From NCBI GenBank assembly GCA_937873425.1, contig CALMYE010000002.1:1-64000 (forward strand): DNA of 64,000 bases. Direction: 5' to 3'. The notes below the pieces were generated by a model. It was not told the origin of the DNA, made no database searches, and worked only from the letters and a program-made list of their open reading frames with translations. The translations under genes were made by a program, and so were the position numbers. Numbering within the stretch: position 1 is the stretch's first letter; every line of letters begins with the position of its first letter. Shown piece by piece: positions 8,592 through 17,879 of the stretch. This DNA comes from an uncultured Sphingopyxis sp. (lineage in GTDB: Bacteria > Pseudomonadota > Alphaproteobacteria > Sphingomonadales > Sphingomonadaceae).

Positions 8592-10448
8592 TCAAGCGGC
8601 TTTGCGCTCCGGCTGCTGTTCGCTCCGCTTCCGGCCCTTGGGCTTCGCGGGCGCGGGCAGCGCGAGGACGGGCGCGGGACCGCTCGGCTTGGGGTCATGG
8701 TCGGCGCGCGCCGCCGTGACCTCGGCATGGGCGATGACGCTGCCGACGCCGCCGCGCTCGGTATAGGCGGCGGGCGGGAACGCCATCCATTTCGGCACCC
8801 ATCCTTCGGCCCTGGGACGCCCGTTCGCGCCGTCCAGATGGTCGCGGACGATGCGCTTCAAGGTCTTGCCCGGTTCCTTGGCATTCGCCTCGGCGACGGG
8901 TTCGCCCGCGACCTCGGCGACGATGCGGGTCAGGATTTCCTTGTCGCGAAGCACCTCGAAAAAGGCGTCGTCGGCCTGCCAGTAGCGGGCCATGTCGATG
9001 CCGATTTCGCCGCCCACCGCCTCGACTGCGGCGCTGCCGCTTTCGAGGGTTTCGCCCATGACGATGACGATAACCTCCATGACGGCACGGTCGGGCAGGT
9101 CCAGCAAGCGCAAGAACAGCGGGACGATGCCGACATGATCGCGGGACACGGTCATGTCGTCGCGAGTCATGGTCGGGCGTTCGGGGTCGAGGCCGAGCAA
9201 AGCGAGAACGGCGCGGCGCTTCGCGTCGAACTCGGTTTCGGCACGGCAGACCTCGACGCTCTCGCGCACCGCCTCGTTGCGACACGTCTGCGGCTCCGGC
9301 CTCACCTTCCACAGCGGCGAACCGGCGATGGCATGGGCGACCATCAAGCGAAGCGCGACCTTCGGATGGCCGGTCAGCGCCGCGCGCGTGGCGGCGTGGC
9401 GATGCAGGTCGATATAGGTCTGCATCGTGCTCGTCACCTCCGGGCGCGCCGCCTTGGGGCCGGTGTCGATCTTCTCGCCCTTCGCCAGCCGCTTCGCCTC
9501 CTGCGAGGTGACATAGCCTTCGTGAAAGGCGACCTCGCCGTTCGGGCGCACGGCGATATAGATGCGCCCGCCGTCGCGCTTCGACGCCCGCGCATGTTCA
9601 TATTGCCGGAAATAATCCTCCGGCGGGACGATCACCACGTCGTTCCATCCCTCGTCGAGATAGGCTTCGCGGCGTTCGTCGATGACGGCGAATTGCTGCT
9701 TCCAGAACGCGTCGGCGTCGGCGAAATAGCAGTCCTCACCGAACAGGTCGGCGACGATGGCGAGTTTGCTCGCCTCGACGTCGAACAGCGCATGTTCGAC
9801 CTTGATCGACGCGCCGCCGAACAGCCATTCCTTCAACTGCGCGCCGGTGGGCGTGTAGCTGTCGGGGTCGTCGTAGAGCGTCAGCCATGCCTTCTGCTGC
9901 TTCCTGCTCGCCAAGGTCAGGTGCTTGACGGTCGCCGCGTTGATTTTCTCGTCGCGGTAAAGCCCCCGGATGCGCGGCAACAGATTGCCGAGCGCGAGGA
10001 TGCGGCGAACGCCCTGTTCGGGGATACCGAAGGTCATCGAAATATCCTCGACCTCGCGGCCTTCCCTGACCAGCTTCGCGAAGGTTTCCCACCGCTTCAC
10101 TTCGTCGGGGTCGAGCCGCGCGATATTCTCGATCAGCGATGCCTCGATGGCGTCGGCGTCGTCACCATGCTCAAGGATGGCGCACGGCAGCGGGTCGGCT
10201 TCGCCGCCCCTTTCGTTGGCGACGCGGCGCGCGGACTCGTAGCGGCGGATGCCCGCCACGATCTCGAAGCCATCGAGTTCGCCCGTCACGCTGTTGGGTT
10301 CGGCGCTGGGGCGAACGAGGATGGGAACGAGAACGCCGCGTTTGCGGACGCTCGGCAGAATGTCCGCCACGTCCGGCGCTTGTCTGCTGTAGCGCATATT
10401 GGTCTTGCTGATCGTCAGCTTGCCAAGTTCAATAAAATCCAGTTTCAT
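8592..10448 (-). CDS. ParB/RepB/Spo0J family protein
   Basis: This 618-residue protein has an N-terminal ParB nuclease-like/CTP-binding domain (about 1-125): LDFIELGKL, the GIRRYESAR box, and AIEASLIENIARLDP. A KorB-type HTH follows (about 130-175: EDISMTFGIPEQGVRRIL). The long C-terminal half ends in a Lys/Arg-rich tail. It is about twice the length of a chromosomal ParB, matching plasmid/ICE ParB-like proteins that act in regulation or maintenance. No parA lies beside it. The start is set by AAGGAGCAGACCA before the ATG. Confidence 0.9.
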   Translation of the reverse strand: MKLDFIELGKLTISKTNMRYSRQAPDVADILPSVRKRGVLVPILVRPSAEPNSVTGELDGFEIVAGIRRYESARRVANERGGEADPLPCAILEHGDDADAIEASLIENIARLDPDEVKRWETFAKLVREGREVEDISMTFGIPEQGVRRILALGNLLPRIRGLYRDEKINAATVKHLTLASRKQQKAWLTLYDDPDSYTPTGAQLKEWLFGGASIKVEHALFDVEASKLAIVADLFGEDCYFADADAFWKQQFAVIDERREAYLDEGWNDVVIVPPEDYFRQYEHARASKRDGGRIYIAVRPNGEVAFHEGYVTSQEAKRLAKGEKIDTGPKAARPEVTSTMQTYIDLHRHAATRAALTGHPKVALRLMVAHAIAGSPLWKVRPEPQTCRNEAVRESVEVCRAETEFDAKRRAVLALLGLDPERPTMTRDDMTVSRDHVGIVPLFLRLLDLPDRAVMEVIVIVMGETLESGSAAVEAVGGEIGIDMARYWQADDAFFEVLRDKEILTRIVAEVAGEPVAEANAKEPGKTLKRIVRDHLDGANGRPRAEGWVPKWMAFPPAAYTERGGVGSVIAHAEVTAARADHDPKPSGPAPVLALPAPAKPKGRKRSEQQPERKAA

Positions 10449-10531
10449 TGGTCTGCTCCTTATGAGCGCCGGTTCGTCGGTCTTTGCGGGTTGGCGAACC
10501 GGCTTCGGGTTGCGGCGAAACGCGCCGCGCG

Positions 10532-11494
10532 TCATCCGCCTGTCAGCGGAAGCTCGTCGTCATTCGCGGCGCGCCGCGTCTCGTCGAAAGCGAGGATGTA
10601 ATCGGCGGCCTTGCTCGCCTGACTGGCGGCGCGGAAGATGGCGCGATTATCCTCGCGCAAGATGCCGAGCCAAAAACCGGCATAGTCGGCATGGCGGACG
10701 GTCGGGACCAAGCCGAGCGCCGCGCCGATGAACGATGCCGAAATCTCGGCAACCAGTTCCTCGCGGCCATATTTCTTCATGTCGGAACGGTTGCCCATGT
10801 CGCGCGCGAGCCGCATCGGGTGGCCGGTCCAGTGCGAGAGTTCGTGAAAGGCGGTATCGTAAAAATCGTTGGCGTCGGCGAATGCCGAGCGCGGCGGGAC
10901 CGCGACATAATCGCCCGACTGGCTGTAATAGGCTTCGCCGCCGCCGATGCGGAAGTCTGCGCCGGTCGCCTGTATCAGCGCCTCGGCGTGGGGAATGATG
11001 TCGGGTTCGGGGCGCGGTTCGGGGTCGCCCATCAGCCCCTCGCGCAAGCCTTCGCATTGCGCGACGTTGAACACGGTAAATCTTTTCAGGAAGGGAATGG
11101 CGCGGGCGGCGTCGCCGCTCTGCGCGGCGCGCGCCTTCTCGGCTTCGGGAATGAAGCGGTCGGCATAGACCACGGTGGTCCCGCGCTCGCCCTTCCTGAC
11201 ATTGCCGCCCGCTTCGAGCGCCTGACGGAAAGTCAGCCACGACTGCGAGGGATAAGCGCCCTCGATCGCCGCCGCCCACAGGAGCAGCACGTTGACGCCG
11301 GAATAGCGCCGCCCGCTAAGGGCATTGCGCGGAAGGTTGGGGCTGGCATCCCAAGGCTGAACCCAAGGGAAGCGGCCCGCTTCCAGTTCGGCAATGATGC
11401 GGCTCGTCACCTCGTCGTATAGATTGACGCGCTCGGCGGCGGGCTTGGTCCTGCCGCCTTCGCGGCGCGCGCGGGTGTCGCCGGAATGGCGCAT
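10532..11494 (-). CDS. ardC: ArdC-type antirestriction protein
   Basis: ArdC proteins bind single-stranded DNA and protect incoming plasmid DNA from restriction. This 320-residue protein has the N-terminal ArdC domain (LYDEVTSRIIAELEAGRFPW, then SGRRYSGVNVLLLW). It also has a C-terminal zinc-metalloprotease-like domain with HELSH at 217-221 followed by WTGH, and the conserved EELVAEI segment further on. Length and domain order are normal. GCAGGAGGATAGCC precedes the ATG. It lies 83 bases upstream of the ParB-like gene on the same strand and probably shares its transcript. Confidence 0.93.
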   Translation of the reverse strand: MRHSGDTRARREGGRTKPAAERVNLYDEVTSRIIAELEAGRFPWVQPWDASPNLPRNALSGRRYSGVNVLLLWAAAIEGAYPSQSWLTFRQALEAGGNVRKGERGTTVVYADRFIPEAEKARAAQSGDAARAIPFLKRFTVFNVAQCEGLREGLMGDPEPRPEPDIIPHAEALIQATGADFRIGGGEAYYSQSGDYVAVPPRSAFADANDFYDTAFHELSHWTGHPMRLARDMGNRSDMKKYGREELVAEISASFIGAALGLVPTVRHADYAGFWLGILREDNRAIFRAASQASKAADYILAFDETRRAANDDELPLTGG

Positions 11495-12241
11495 GGCTAT
11501 CCTCCTGCACCGCCCCAAAAATCCCATGACCTGCCCTGGAGCGGAGGTGGGCGGCGAATGCGACCTGCCGGGCGCGGCCAGGAGGCGGCGCGCACCCGAA
11601 GGGCCGGAACGCAGTGGAGGAGCCGGCAGAGCCGGCTTGCGGGACGCCGGGCCGCGCCCAGAAGGGAGCGCCGCCCACCTGCGCGACAGGGGAAGGCCTG
11701 CAAACGACACCGCCGCGCCCGCAGGCGCGGCGACCATCAGGCCGACGCGTCAGCGCCGGCCCCCGCCAGTCCGATCGTTGCCTTTGGCCGGGACGCCGCA
11801 GGCGGCCCGGTGGAGCTTGGCGGTCCGCAGGAACGCCTAGCGAGATAGAGCGGCGGTCCCGCCGCAGGCGGGAGGCGCCGAAAACCCCGGCATCCGATTC
11901 CGATAATTCCGATCTGACGCTGGAAGCCGTCTTCTATACGCGCATAGGCTCTTTCTTGCTTTCTCGACGGCGCACCTTGGCGCCGTTCCGCGCGCTGGTG
12001 CGCCGGTCCTCGCGGCGCCGCAGGCGCCGCACGAAAAACGCGCCCTTGGCGAAGCCGCAGGCGCGGGGGCGTGCGCGCGGGCCTGTGGGCCAGCCGCCGC
12101 CGCGCCCCCGGCCCGAGCCAAGAGCGCACGCGCGGGCCGATAATGACGCGCAACCTCTGGCGGTGCTTGTCGCCGCCAGTGTGCGCTCATCATGCCCGCG
12201 CTCCCCATAGAAACAACGGCAAGATCCGGCTGTTCACCGCG
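11495..12241. other. 747-base GC-rich region without a convincing gene
   Basis: Open frames on both strands here are Arg/Ala/Pro-rich and look like random translation. The DNA carries many short imperfect inverted and direct repeats built on GCAGGCG/CGCCTGC units, for example around 11795-11870 and 12008-12070, and GGCGCCGCAGGCGCCGC near 12012-12030. It presumably contains the ardC promoter. A degenerate gene or a structured non-coding element cannot be excluded. Confidence 0.4.
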
Positions 12242-12538
12242 TCAAAGTTTTGCGCGTGCGGGCGCAGCCTCCGACAGACGTTCGACCCAGCGCGCGTGAC
12301 GAACCATCGTCAACCGAAGAAGCTGGTGGCGGATCGCCCATGCACCGGTCCGGTCGGCCTCGGTTTCGAGTTCGATGGTCTGCACCCGTTCGCCGCGACG
12401 GACATGAATGCTGAAGGCCACGGCGCCGGTCGCGGCGACGACACCGAGAATGTGCGCGAGCACATGGGGACATAGTTCGGCCTCGATCACGAGGATAGCG
12501 AGGCGCTCGCGCGGGACCGGGACGCAGAGGCGGGCCAT
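12242..12538 (-). CDS. hypothetical protein, possibly ACT-like fold
   Basis: This 98-residue protein begins MARLCVPVPRERLAILV. The pattern of alternating strands and helices (LAILVIEAE, HVLAHILGVVAATG, AVAFSIHVRR, VQTIELETEAD) resembles a single ACT domain, but this rests on pattern only. It follows the lytic transglycosylase gene by 103 bases on the same strand. No strong ribosome-binding site is visible, so the start could be elsewhere. The function is unknown. Confidence 0.5.
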   Translation of the reverse strand: MARLCVPVPRERLAILVIEAELCPHVLAHILGVVAATGAVAFSIHVRRGERVQTIELETEADRTGAWAIRHQLLRLTMVRHARWVERLSEAAPARAKL

Positions 12539-12641
12539 TGCGTTGAAAGACAGGCGAGGCAGCCAATCCCGTAACGGCAAAGCGAACAGGCCCGCCGATG
12601 CGCCGCCGCGGGGCAATATGCTTCGCCGCAAACGACGTCGA

Positions 12642-13271
12642 TCAGCGATCGGCCTCGATCGCGGCGAGCGCGACTGGCGCTCCGATCGGCACGAACAGAC
12701 TCCGGTCGTCATGCCGAGGGGGTTCCGCCGGCACGGGGACCGTGCGAAGCGAGAAGAAGAGGCTGCTGACGCGAGCCTCCGGCGGCTTCGCGATCGCTTT
12801 CCCTTCTATTCCCGCGACACTGGCGAGATAGGCCCGGGTTTCGCCCGGTAGCCGGCGCCCCGTCGCCAGATGATCGGCGTAGCGCGCCGGTCCCGCATTG
12901 TAGGCGCCGAACAGACCGGGATATCCGAAACGATCATACATCAGCCGCAGATAGAGCGTTCCCGCGAGGATATTATCGCGCGGATGGTGCGGATCGCGGC
13001 CGAGCCCGAGCCGTGTCCGCATCTCCGCCCAGGTTCCCGGCATAAGCTGCATCAGCCCCATCGCCCCGGCATGGCTGGTGATCGGCCGCCCGCCGAGCAT
13101 TGTCCGCCCGCCGCTCTCGGCGCGCATGACGCGCCTGATCCAGTCGGCGGGGATGCCGAAGCGCGCCGACGCCTCGGCGATATGCGGCGCCCAGGCATCG
13201 ACCGGATCGGCGCGCGCCGGCGTGGCGATCGCCAGCGCGAACAGCGCGGCGACGATCCTCAGGCCCGCCAC
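12642..13271 (-). CDS. lytic transglycosylase (conjugative/T4SS type)
   Basis: The enzyme cleaves peptidoglycan to let a transfer apparatus pass. After an N-terminal signal peptide (LRIVAALFALAIATPARA) comes an SLT domain: catalytic Glu in RAESGG (about residue 52), then AMGLMQLMPGTWAEM, PRDNILAGTLYL and GAYNAGPARY. A GTG start at 13269-13271 is preferred because it gives a proper signal peptide and a 13-base overlap with the TraF gene upstream. The position next to TraF matches the usual order in sphingomonad and rhizobial conjugative modules. The start is moderately uncertain. Confidence 0.88.
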   Translation of the reverse strand: MAGLRIVAALFALAIATPARADPVDAWAPHIAEASARFGIPADWIRRVMRAESGGRTMLGGRPITSHAGAMGLMQLMPGTWAEMRTRLGLGRDPHHPRDNILAGTLYLRLMYDRFGYPGLFGAYNAGPARYADHLATGRRLPGETRAYLASVAGIEGKAIAKPPEARVSSLFFSLRTVPVPAEPPRHDDRSLFVPIGAPVALAAIEADR

Positions 13272-13798
13272 AGCAGCCTTGCCTTGCCGACGATATCGTC
13301 TTGCCCCGTCGGTCCGAAGTAGCGGCCGTCGAAAGAGTCGGGAGCGTCGTTCAGCAACAGGAAGCATCCAGCGCCGAGGGTGACGCAGCCTTCCCAGGCC
13401 GGCATCTCGCGACCGCGCCCGTCGAGATCCCGCCGCGCTGCCGCCCACCGTTCATTCACCCGAAGTTCGATGCCGTCCGCGCAGACACGATCGCCCGGCC
13501 CCGCCGCGACGCGCTTCACCAGCGGCACGTTGATCGGGATATACCGGCGCAGCGCCGCGAGCCGCCGCCACTCCGAAGGCACCCAGGCGATGACCGTATC
13601 GCCCCGCGCTATGGCGGCAGCGGGCGAGACGGCATAAAGGCCACGCGGCGCGCTCGCCGACACATTCCAAACCAGTCGCGGCGCGGGCGCCGATACGACC
13701 GTTGCCGCGAGCGCCCCAGCTAGCCCGATCAGCGCAAGCACGGGAACACGAAACCGGCACCAGACCGCATTGCAAGTCAACCGCCGACCCTCACGCAT
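13259..13798 (-). CDS. traF: TraF-type S26 signal peptidase
   Basis: This 179-residue inner-membrane peptidase has one N-terminal membrane span (VLALIGLAGALAATVV). The catalytic Ser49 is in the SASAPRGLY motif and the general base Lys95 in VPLVKRVAAGPGD, the two signatures of the S26 family. TraF relatives cyclise or mature conjugative pilin. The start is chosen at the ATG overlapping the stop of the HTH gene (ATGCGTGA at 13791-13798); the longer frame runs inside that gene. The next gene is the lytic transglycosylase. Confidence 0.9.
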   Translation of the reverse strand: MREGRRLTCNAVWCRFRVPVLALIGLAGALAATVVSAPAPRLVWNVSASAPRGLYAVSPAAAIARGDTVIAWVPSEWRRLAALRRYIPINVPLVKRVAAGPGDRVCADGIELRVNERWAAARRDLDGRGREMPAWEGCVTLGAGCFLLLNDAPDSFDGRYFGPTGQDDIVGKARLLWRA

Positions 13799-14009
13799 CG
13801 CCGCCTCCGGCGTCGGCGGTGGCGCGCGACCAGCTTTCGAGATCATCGGGATGATAATAGATCAGGCGGCCGTGGCGGCGGAAGCGCGGCCCTTCGCCGC
13901 CGACGCGCAGACGTTGCAGCTTGCGCGCGCCGATGCCGAGATAATGCGCGGCCTGAGCGGTGTTGAGATAGGGGCGCTGCGCCGCCGCGCCATCTTTCCA
14001 GCTTCCCAT
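13791..14009 (-). CDS. helix-turn-helix (excisionase/AlpA-like) protein
   Basis: This 72-residue protein has the MerR/excisionase-type winged helix: YLNTAQAAHYLGIGARKLQ, then GEGPRFRRHGRLIYYHPDDLESW. Such proteins act as excision or transfer regulators on ICEs. It heads the traF and transglycosylase genes and overlaps traF by eight bases. The start at 14009 leaves a normal-length protein; the upstream frame looks random. A hairpin with GGCCCGAA/TTCGGGCC arms lies about 75-110 bases upstream. Confidence 0.8.
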   Translation of the reverse strand: MGSWKDGAAAQRPYLNTAQAAHYLGIGARKLQRLRVGGEGPRFRRHGRLIYYHPDDLESWSRATADAGGGDA

Positions 14010-14218
14010 CGGCTCCGGCACGGCTCGGCTGCTCCTTCGCAGTTCGTCCGTACCGGAGCTAGTCGCGCGCGGGCGGCTGGCAGAGGCCCGAAGATCGCGA
14101 TGCGCCTTTTCGGGCCGGCACGCGTTCCAGCCATCCCCATAGGATACAAGCAAGTGACCTTGTTGATTGCGACGGCAGCCGCACACGAGCGTACGCCTAC
14201 CGGAACGTGAACCCGCGG

Positions 14219-16492
14219 CTAGCCTCGCGTGCGGATCGGGATCGGCACGCCAGCGCGCGGTCGAAGCGGCTGGAGACGGTTGCCCGAGCTTGCAACGACG
14301 CGGTCATAAAGATCGCCCGCATGTTTATTGCGAAGCGTCACCACAAGCGCGACTTTCATATTGGCGGGCCGACGCCCCTCATGACCATGTTCGCGCGAGA
14401 TTAGGCTGACGTCGAAAGCGGGCTGTCCAAGCGAAGTCACGCGCTTGCTCTTCGTTCGCGTGAGCGTAGTCTCCCATTTCTGGGCATCGCCGCGGCGCAT
14501 ATGCTCAGTCGCATAGACGTCGGCGGCGGTGAAGAAGCTGTCTGACGCGGGAACGGTCGGCGTGATCAGCCTTCCATTCTTTTCGTATGGAGGGGGAAGC
14601 ACGAGCGTGTTCGGGCGAAACTGGATTTCCAGACCGGCGCGCGTGTAGTTGACTGCATCCTCAGGATCGACGTCGCAATAGAAGCAAAAGGTCGCCTTGA
14701 TGTCGACCGTCCCTTGCAGGCCCGGCGGCAACGGAAGGAAGAAGCGCACCGCACCGGTCTCGGGCATCTGCCGCTGATAAACGACATGCGCTTCATGGTC
14801 GTCGCAGAGGACGAGATCGCCGAGTTCGTGCGACACGGCGCCCCAACCGACCTCGGCGCGGTCCTCTCCGGCGGGATTGGCCGCGTGGACGAGCAGCGCC
14901 TTGACGGTCGGAGCCCAGAGCGGGGTGCTAAACTGCGCCCGGATTCCGGCTCCGCCACGCATCGCCAGCGGCGCAGCGAAACTCGTTCCCATCGTACCCG
15001 AACCCTCGAGCGGGTTCGCCTTCGACAGCGCGAGGAAAGGCGCGGCGTGTGAACCGCCGAAAGTCACGAAATCGGGTTTGACGAAGCCAGGACTCCGGCC
15101 CGGGCCGCACGCGCTATAGGGTGCGCGCTTCCAGCCGGTTCCGATGCGATCGGCGGCACCGACCGCGAGCATGTTCACACCGTCCGAGGGCGGCTGGACG
15201 CGGTGCAGCAATGCGGCGCGGTCGTTTGCGCCATTGTTGCCGCACGCAACCGTCGCCACCGTGTCGCCGCTCGACAGCAGTTCATCGAGAGTGGAGGTCC
15301 AGACGTTCACATCGTCGTCGTCGATCGCACAATCGGGTCCTAGGCTGATGTTGACAAGATCATAGCGGCGCGAGGTGAGTACGCCCTCGATCCGATCAAG
15401 GAGCGAGAAGAGCTCGAAATCATCGGCGACATGATCGTCGCCGATGATGCGCCAATGATCGATGTTAGCAAAGGGCCGCGCGGGCGCTTGGTCTGCGGCA
15501 AGCGGACCGAACAGGAAGGCCGAGGTGACCATCAGTCCATGCTCGAGCGCATCGGACAAGGGCGCCCCCACCCCAGGCGCATCTTGCGCCGTCACCCAGT
15601 TATCGAGCCCATGTCCAGCGGGCAGGCCACCGTCGAAGATCGCCACCGACAAATCGGGCGCGAGCGCGGGCTCAGCGCCGATCATTACCGGGAAGGTCGA
15701 TCCGGTGACGCGCATCGCCGGTTCGAAAGGGTTGATACGGGCCACCTCGCGAAGCGCACGCAAGAAAGAGAAAGCGAGAATATCGTCGAGGCGGTCGGCA
15801 GGCGCGCGCAAAGGCAGGAAACAGAGCCCGCCCGCCTGCCGCCGCCGCGAGAGGTCGATTTCGAGGTCGAGCGACTCAATATATTCCTCGAAGCCGGCGA
15901 TGATCATCTCGTTGCCGTCGTCGAGCGGTGCATGGAGCACGACCTCAAGCGGGATCGCTTGCCCCGCCGCATAGGTGCGGCGCAGCGGTTTCAACCGATC
16001 ACGCCCCGGTGTCGCGAGGATTTCGATCTGGCGAAAATCATCACGCACATCGTCGCGCACGGGCGCCCATTGGCCAAGCTCCGACGCAAAGGAGGCGAGA
16101 CGCTCGGCGTCACCACCGAAATAGAGGACAGGCGCGGGCTCGGCCCTCTCTTGCTCCTTCGCGCGCTTCGATACGACCTTGTCCGGCGTGATATGGACTG
16201 CCCGGCTACCGAGATGGCGAAGGTCGAGCTCACGCACGAGCGCTGAAGGATAGTAGCTTTTGGCGAGATAGCTTGGATGCAGCGTGAGTTCGAGCACCGC
16301 CTCACCGCCGGGACGCGCGAGTTCCGGCAGCGCTTCGATTGCTTCGGCGGCAACGCGTCCCTGCCCCGCCAGGCGGCGCCGCGCATCGAAGAAGTCATAC
16401 GGATGGGCCTTGTCGCCCATGCCGCGCGGGGGGCGTGCGATTTCGACCGAAAGCTTCTCGCCCTGACCAATTAGAAAACGTGGACTCGCCAT
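14219..16492 (-). CDS. ietS: subtilisin-like serine protease of an AAA/protease pair (IetS-like)
   Basis: This 757-residue protein has a central S8 peptidase domain with all catalytic residues: Asp287 in VAIFDGG, His318 in EHGLMVTSA, the oxyanion Asn in VACGNNGAND (about 419-420), and Ser504 in GTMGTSFAAP. There is no signal peptide, so it acts in the cytosol. The N-terminal 270 residues are specific to this type. It begins 8 bases after an AAA ATPase gene, the arrangement of ietA-ietS of plasmid pTiC58, a toxin-antitoxin-like stability system later reported to block phage. In that system the protease is the toxic partner. TAGGGGAGACT precedes the ATG. Confidence 0.85.
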   Translation of the reverse strand: MASPRFLIGQGEKLSVEIARPPRGMGDKAHPYDFFDARRRLAGQGRVAAEAIEALPELARPGGEAVLELTLHPSYLAKSYYPSALVRELDLRHLGSRAVHITPDKVVSKRAKEQERAEPAPVLYFGGDAERLASFASELGQWAPVRDDVRDDFRQIEILATPGRDRLKPLRRTYAAGQAIPLEVVLHAPLDDGNEMIIAGFEEYIESLDLEIDLSRRRQAGGLCFLPLRAPADRLDDILAFSFLRALREVARINPFEPAMRVTGSTFPVMIGAEPALAPDLSVAIFDGGLPAGHGLDNWVTAQDAPGVGAPLSDALEHGLMVTSAFLFGPLAADQAPARPFANIDHWRIIGDDHVADDFELFSLLDRIEGVLTSRRYDLVNISLGPDCAIDDDDVNVWTSTLDELLSSGDTVATVACGNNGANDRAALLHRVQPPSDGVNMLAVGAADRIGTGWKRAPYSACGPGRSPGFVKPDFVTFGGSHAAPFLALSKANPLEGSGTMGTSFAAPLAMRGGAGIRAQFSTPLWAPTVKALLVHAANPAGEDRAEVGWGAVSHELGDLVLCDDHEAHVVYQRQMPETGAVRFFLPLPPGLQGTVDIKATFCFYCDVDPEDAVNYTRAGLEIQFRPNTLVLPPPYEKNGRLITPTVPASDSFFTAADVYATEHMRRGDAQKWETTLTRTKSKRVTSLGQPAFDVSLISREHGHEGRRPANMKVALVVTLRNKHAGDLYDRVVASSGNRLQPLRPRAGVPIPIRTRG

Positions 16493-16500
16493 AGTCTCCC

Positions 16501-17610
16501 CTATCGACTTGTTCTGGCAGCGCGGCCGCGCCGGATGGTGTCGCGCGATATGCCGACAAGCGCACTGATACGGCGATCCGACAACCCTGCGCTCGCAAGC
16601 AGGTCGGCGACGCGCTTGCGCACCTCGGGCGAAGCCTCGCGGAGCGCTGGCGCGGCAGCCTCGGCGACGGTCTCGCCGAGAGGTAATTCGTGCACCGCCG
16701 CGCGACGACGCATCGCGCGAACCTCACGCGCGATATCGCTTGGCGACCGGTCGGCCCAGAGCGCAACGAGGATGGATAGCCATTCGCCAATATCCTCGTC
16801 GGACGCGAAAAGGCTCGCGAGGAAGTGTGTGCGTAGTCCCTGATCGGGGAGCTCGAAATGCAGCACATCGTCGAAGCGACGCCAGATTGCGGGGTCGAGC
16901 AGTTCGCCGTGATTGGTGGCGGCGACGAGCAGGCTGCCCGATGGCCAGTCGTCGATCTCCTGGAGGAGGACGTTCACGAGCCGCTTGAGTTCGCCGATAT
17001 CACCTTCGTCGTCGCGACGCTTGGCGATGGCATCGAATTCGTCGAGCAGCAAGATCGAGTCGACGCTCTTGGCATATTCAAGCGCCGCGCGGATATTGGC
17101 GCCGGTCTTGCCGAGATAGCTGCTCATGACGGTGGCGAGGTCGAGCGTGATCAACGGCCGTTCGAGCCGCGACGCGAGCCAGCGGGCGCTCATCGTCTTG
17201 CCGACACCGGGTGGACCGACGAAGAGCAGGGAGCGCGTCGGCGGTAGTCCGCGCGCTTCGAGCGCCGCAATGCGCATGCGTTCGACGACGACTTGGTCGA
17301 GCCGCTCACGCAATGTGGGTTCGAGAATTGGCGCCTCTTCCATCGAGACGGGATATTCATGCTTCACCAAGGCGAGGCGCGAATCGGCATCGATCGGCAC
17401 CATCCCGGCGCCGGCTTCGCGCAGCGGGGCCGCAGTCGACGGGGCGATCGCCAAAAGCTCCGCAAGGCGCTGGGCGAGTTCGGGCGAACGGCGGCGAAGG
17501 CGATTGATCGACTGGCGGATTTGCGCCTGCACGTCTTGCGGGCGGCCGGCAAGCGCCAATCTCGACACATGGACTAGAGCCTCCTCCAATACGTCATTCA
17601 AGTCCGCCAC
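16501..17610 (-). CDS. ietA: AAA+ ATPase partner of the subtilisin (IetA-like), with C-terminal HTH
   Basis: This 369-residue AAA+ protein shows Walker A GPPGVGKT at 132-139, Walker B ILLLDE at 186-191 and arginine-finger candidates RR at 244-245. In IetAS it restrains or directs the protease. The last 35 residues (GLSDRRISALVGISRDTIRR) look like a helix-turn-helix, which would let it bind DNA and regulate its own operon. The start is GTG, set by AAGGAGATAGGTGA seven bases upstream. The spacing to ietS is 8 bases, so the pair is one operon. Confidence 0.85.
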   Translation of the reverse strand: MADLNDVLEEALVHVSRLALAGRPQDVQAQIRQSINRLRRRSPELAQRLAELLAIAPSTAAPLREAGAGMVPIDADSRLALVKHEYPVSMEEAPILEPTLRERLDQVVVERMRIAALEARGLPPTRSLLFVGPPGVGKTMSARWLASRLERPLITLDLATVMSSYLGKTGANIRAALEYAKSVDSILLLDEFDAIAKRRDDEGDIGELKRLVNVLLQEIDDWPSGSLLVAATNHGELLDPAIWRRFDDVLHFELPDQGLRTHFLASLFASDEDIGEWLSILVALWADRSPSDIAREVRAMRRRAAVHELPLGETVAEAAAPALREASPEVRKRVADLLASAGLSDRRISALVGISRDTIRRGRAARTSR

Positions 17611-17643
17611 TCACCTATCTCCTTGCAGAGAAAGGCATGTAGC

Positions 17644-17682
17644 ATGGACTAGCATGGAATGAAAAGCACAAAGCTAGTCCAT
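17644..17682. promoter_or_regulatory. dyad upstream of ietAS, candidate operator
   Basis: ATGGACTAG at 17644-17652 is repeated in inverted form as CTAGTCCAT at 17674-17682, 34 bases upstream of the ietA GTG. A third copy, in the direct orientation, lies inside the start of ietA at 17569-17577. Perfect 9-base arms placed at the promoter suggest a binding site, plausibly for the HTH-bearing ATPase itself. No direct evidence of the binding protein is available. Confidence 0.5.
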
Positions 17683-17879
17683 TCACTGTATTCATCGAAG
17701 AGACGTGCGTGGCAGCGAGCGGCCAGCCGATGCGGCCGAACGCGTCTGCGCGGTTCCTTGCCAAACGCCAAGGGCGCACTGAGCAAGGCAGGGGCCGACG
17801 ATCAGAACATGCAATAGCCGATTGCCGATCCAGATGCCGCAATAGACGCATTTCGCCACGCGCCAACCAAAAAGCCGTG

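Noticed and set aside
11614..12210. 198-codon plus-strand open frame
   Set aside because: Arg/Pro/Ala-rich random composition, no ribosome-binding site and no domain; it reflects high GC content.
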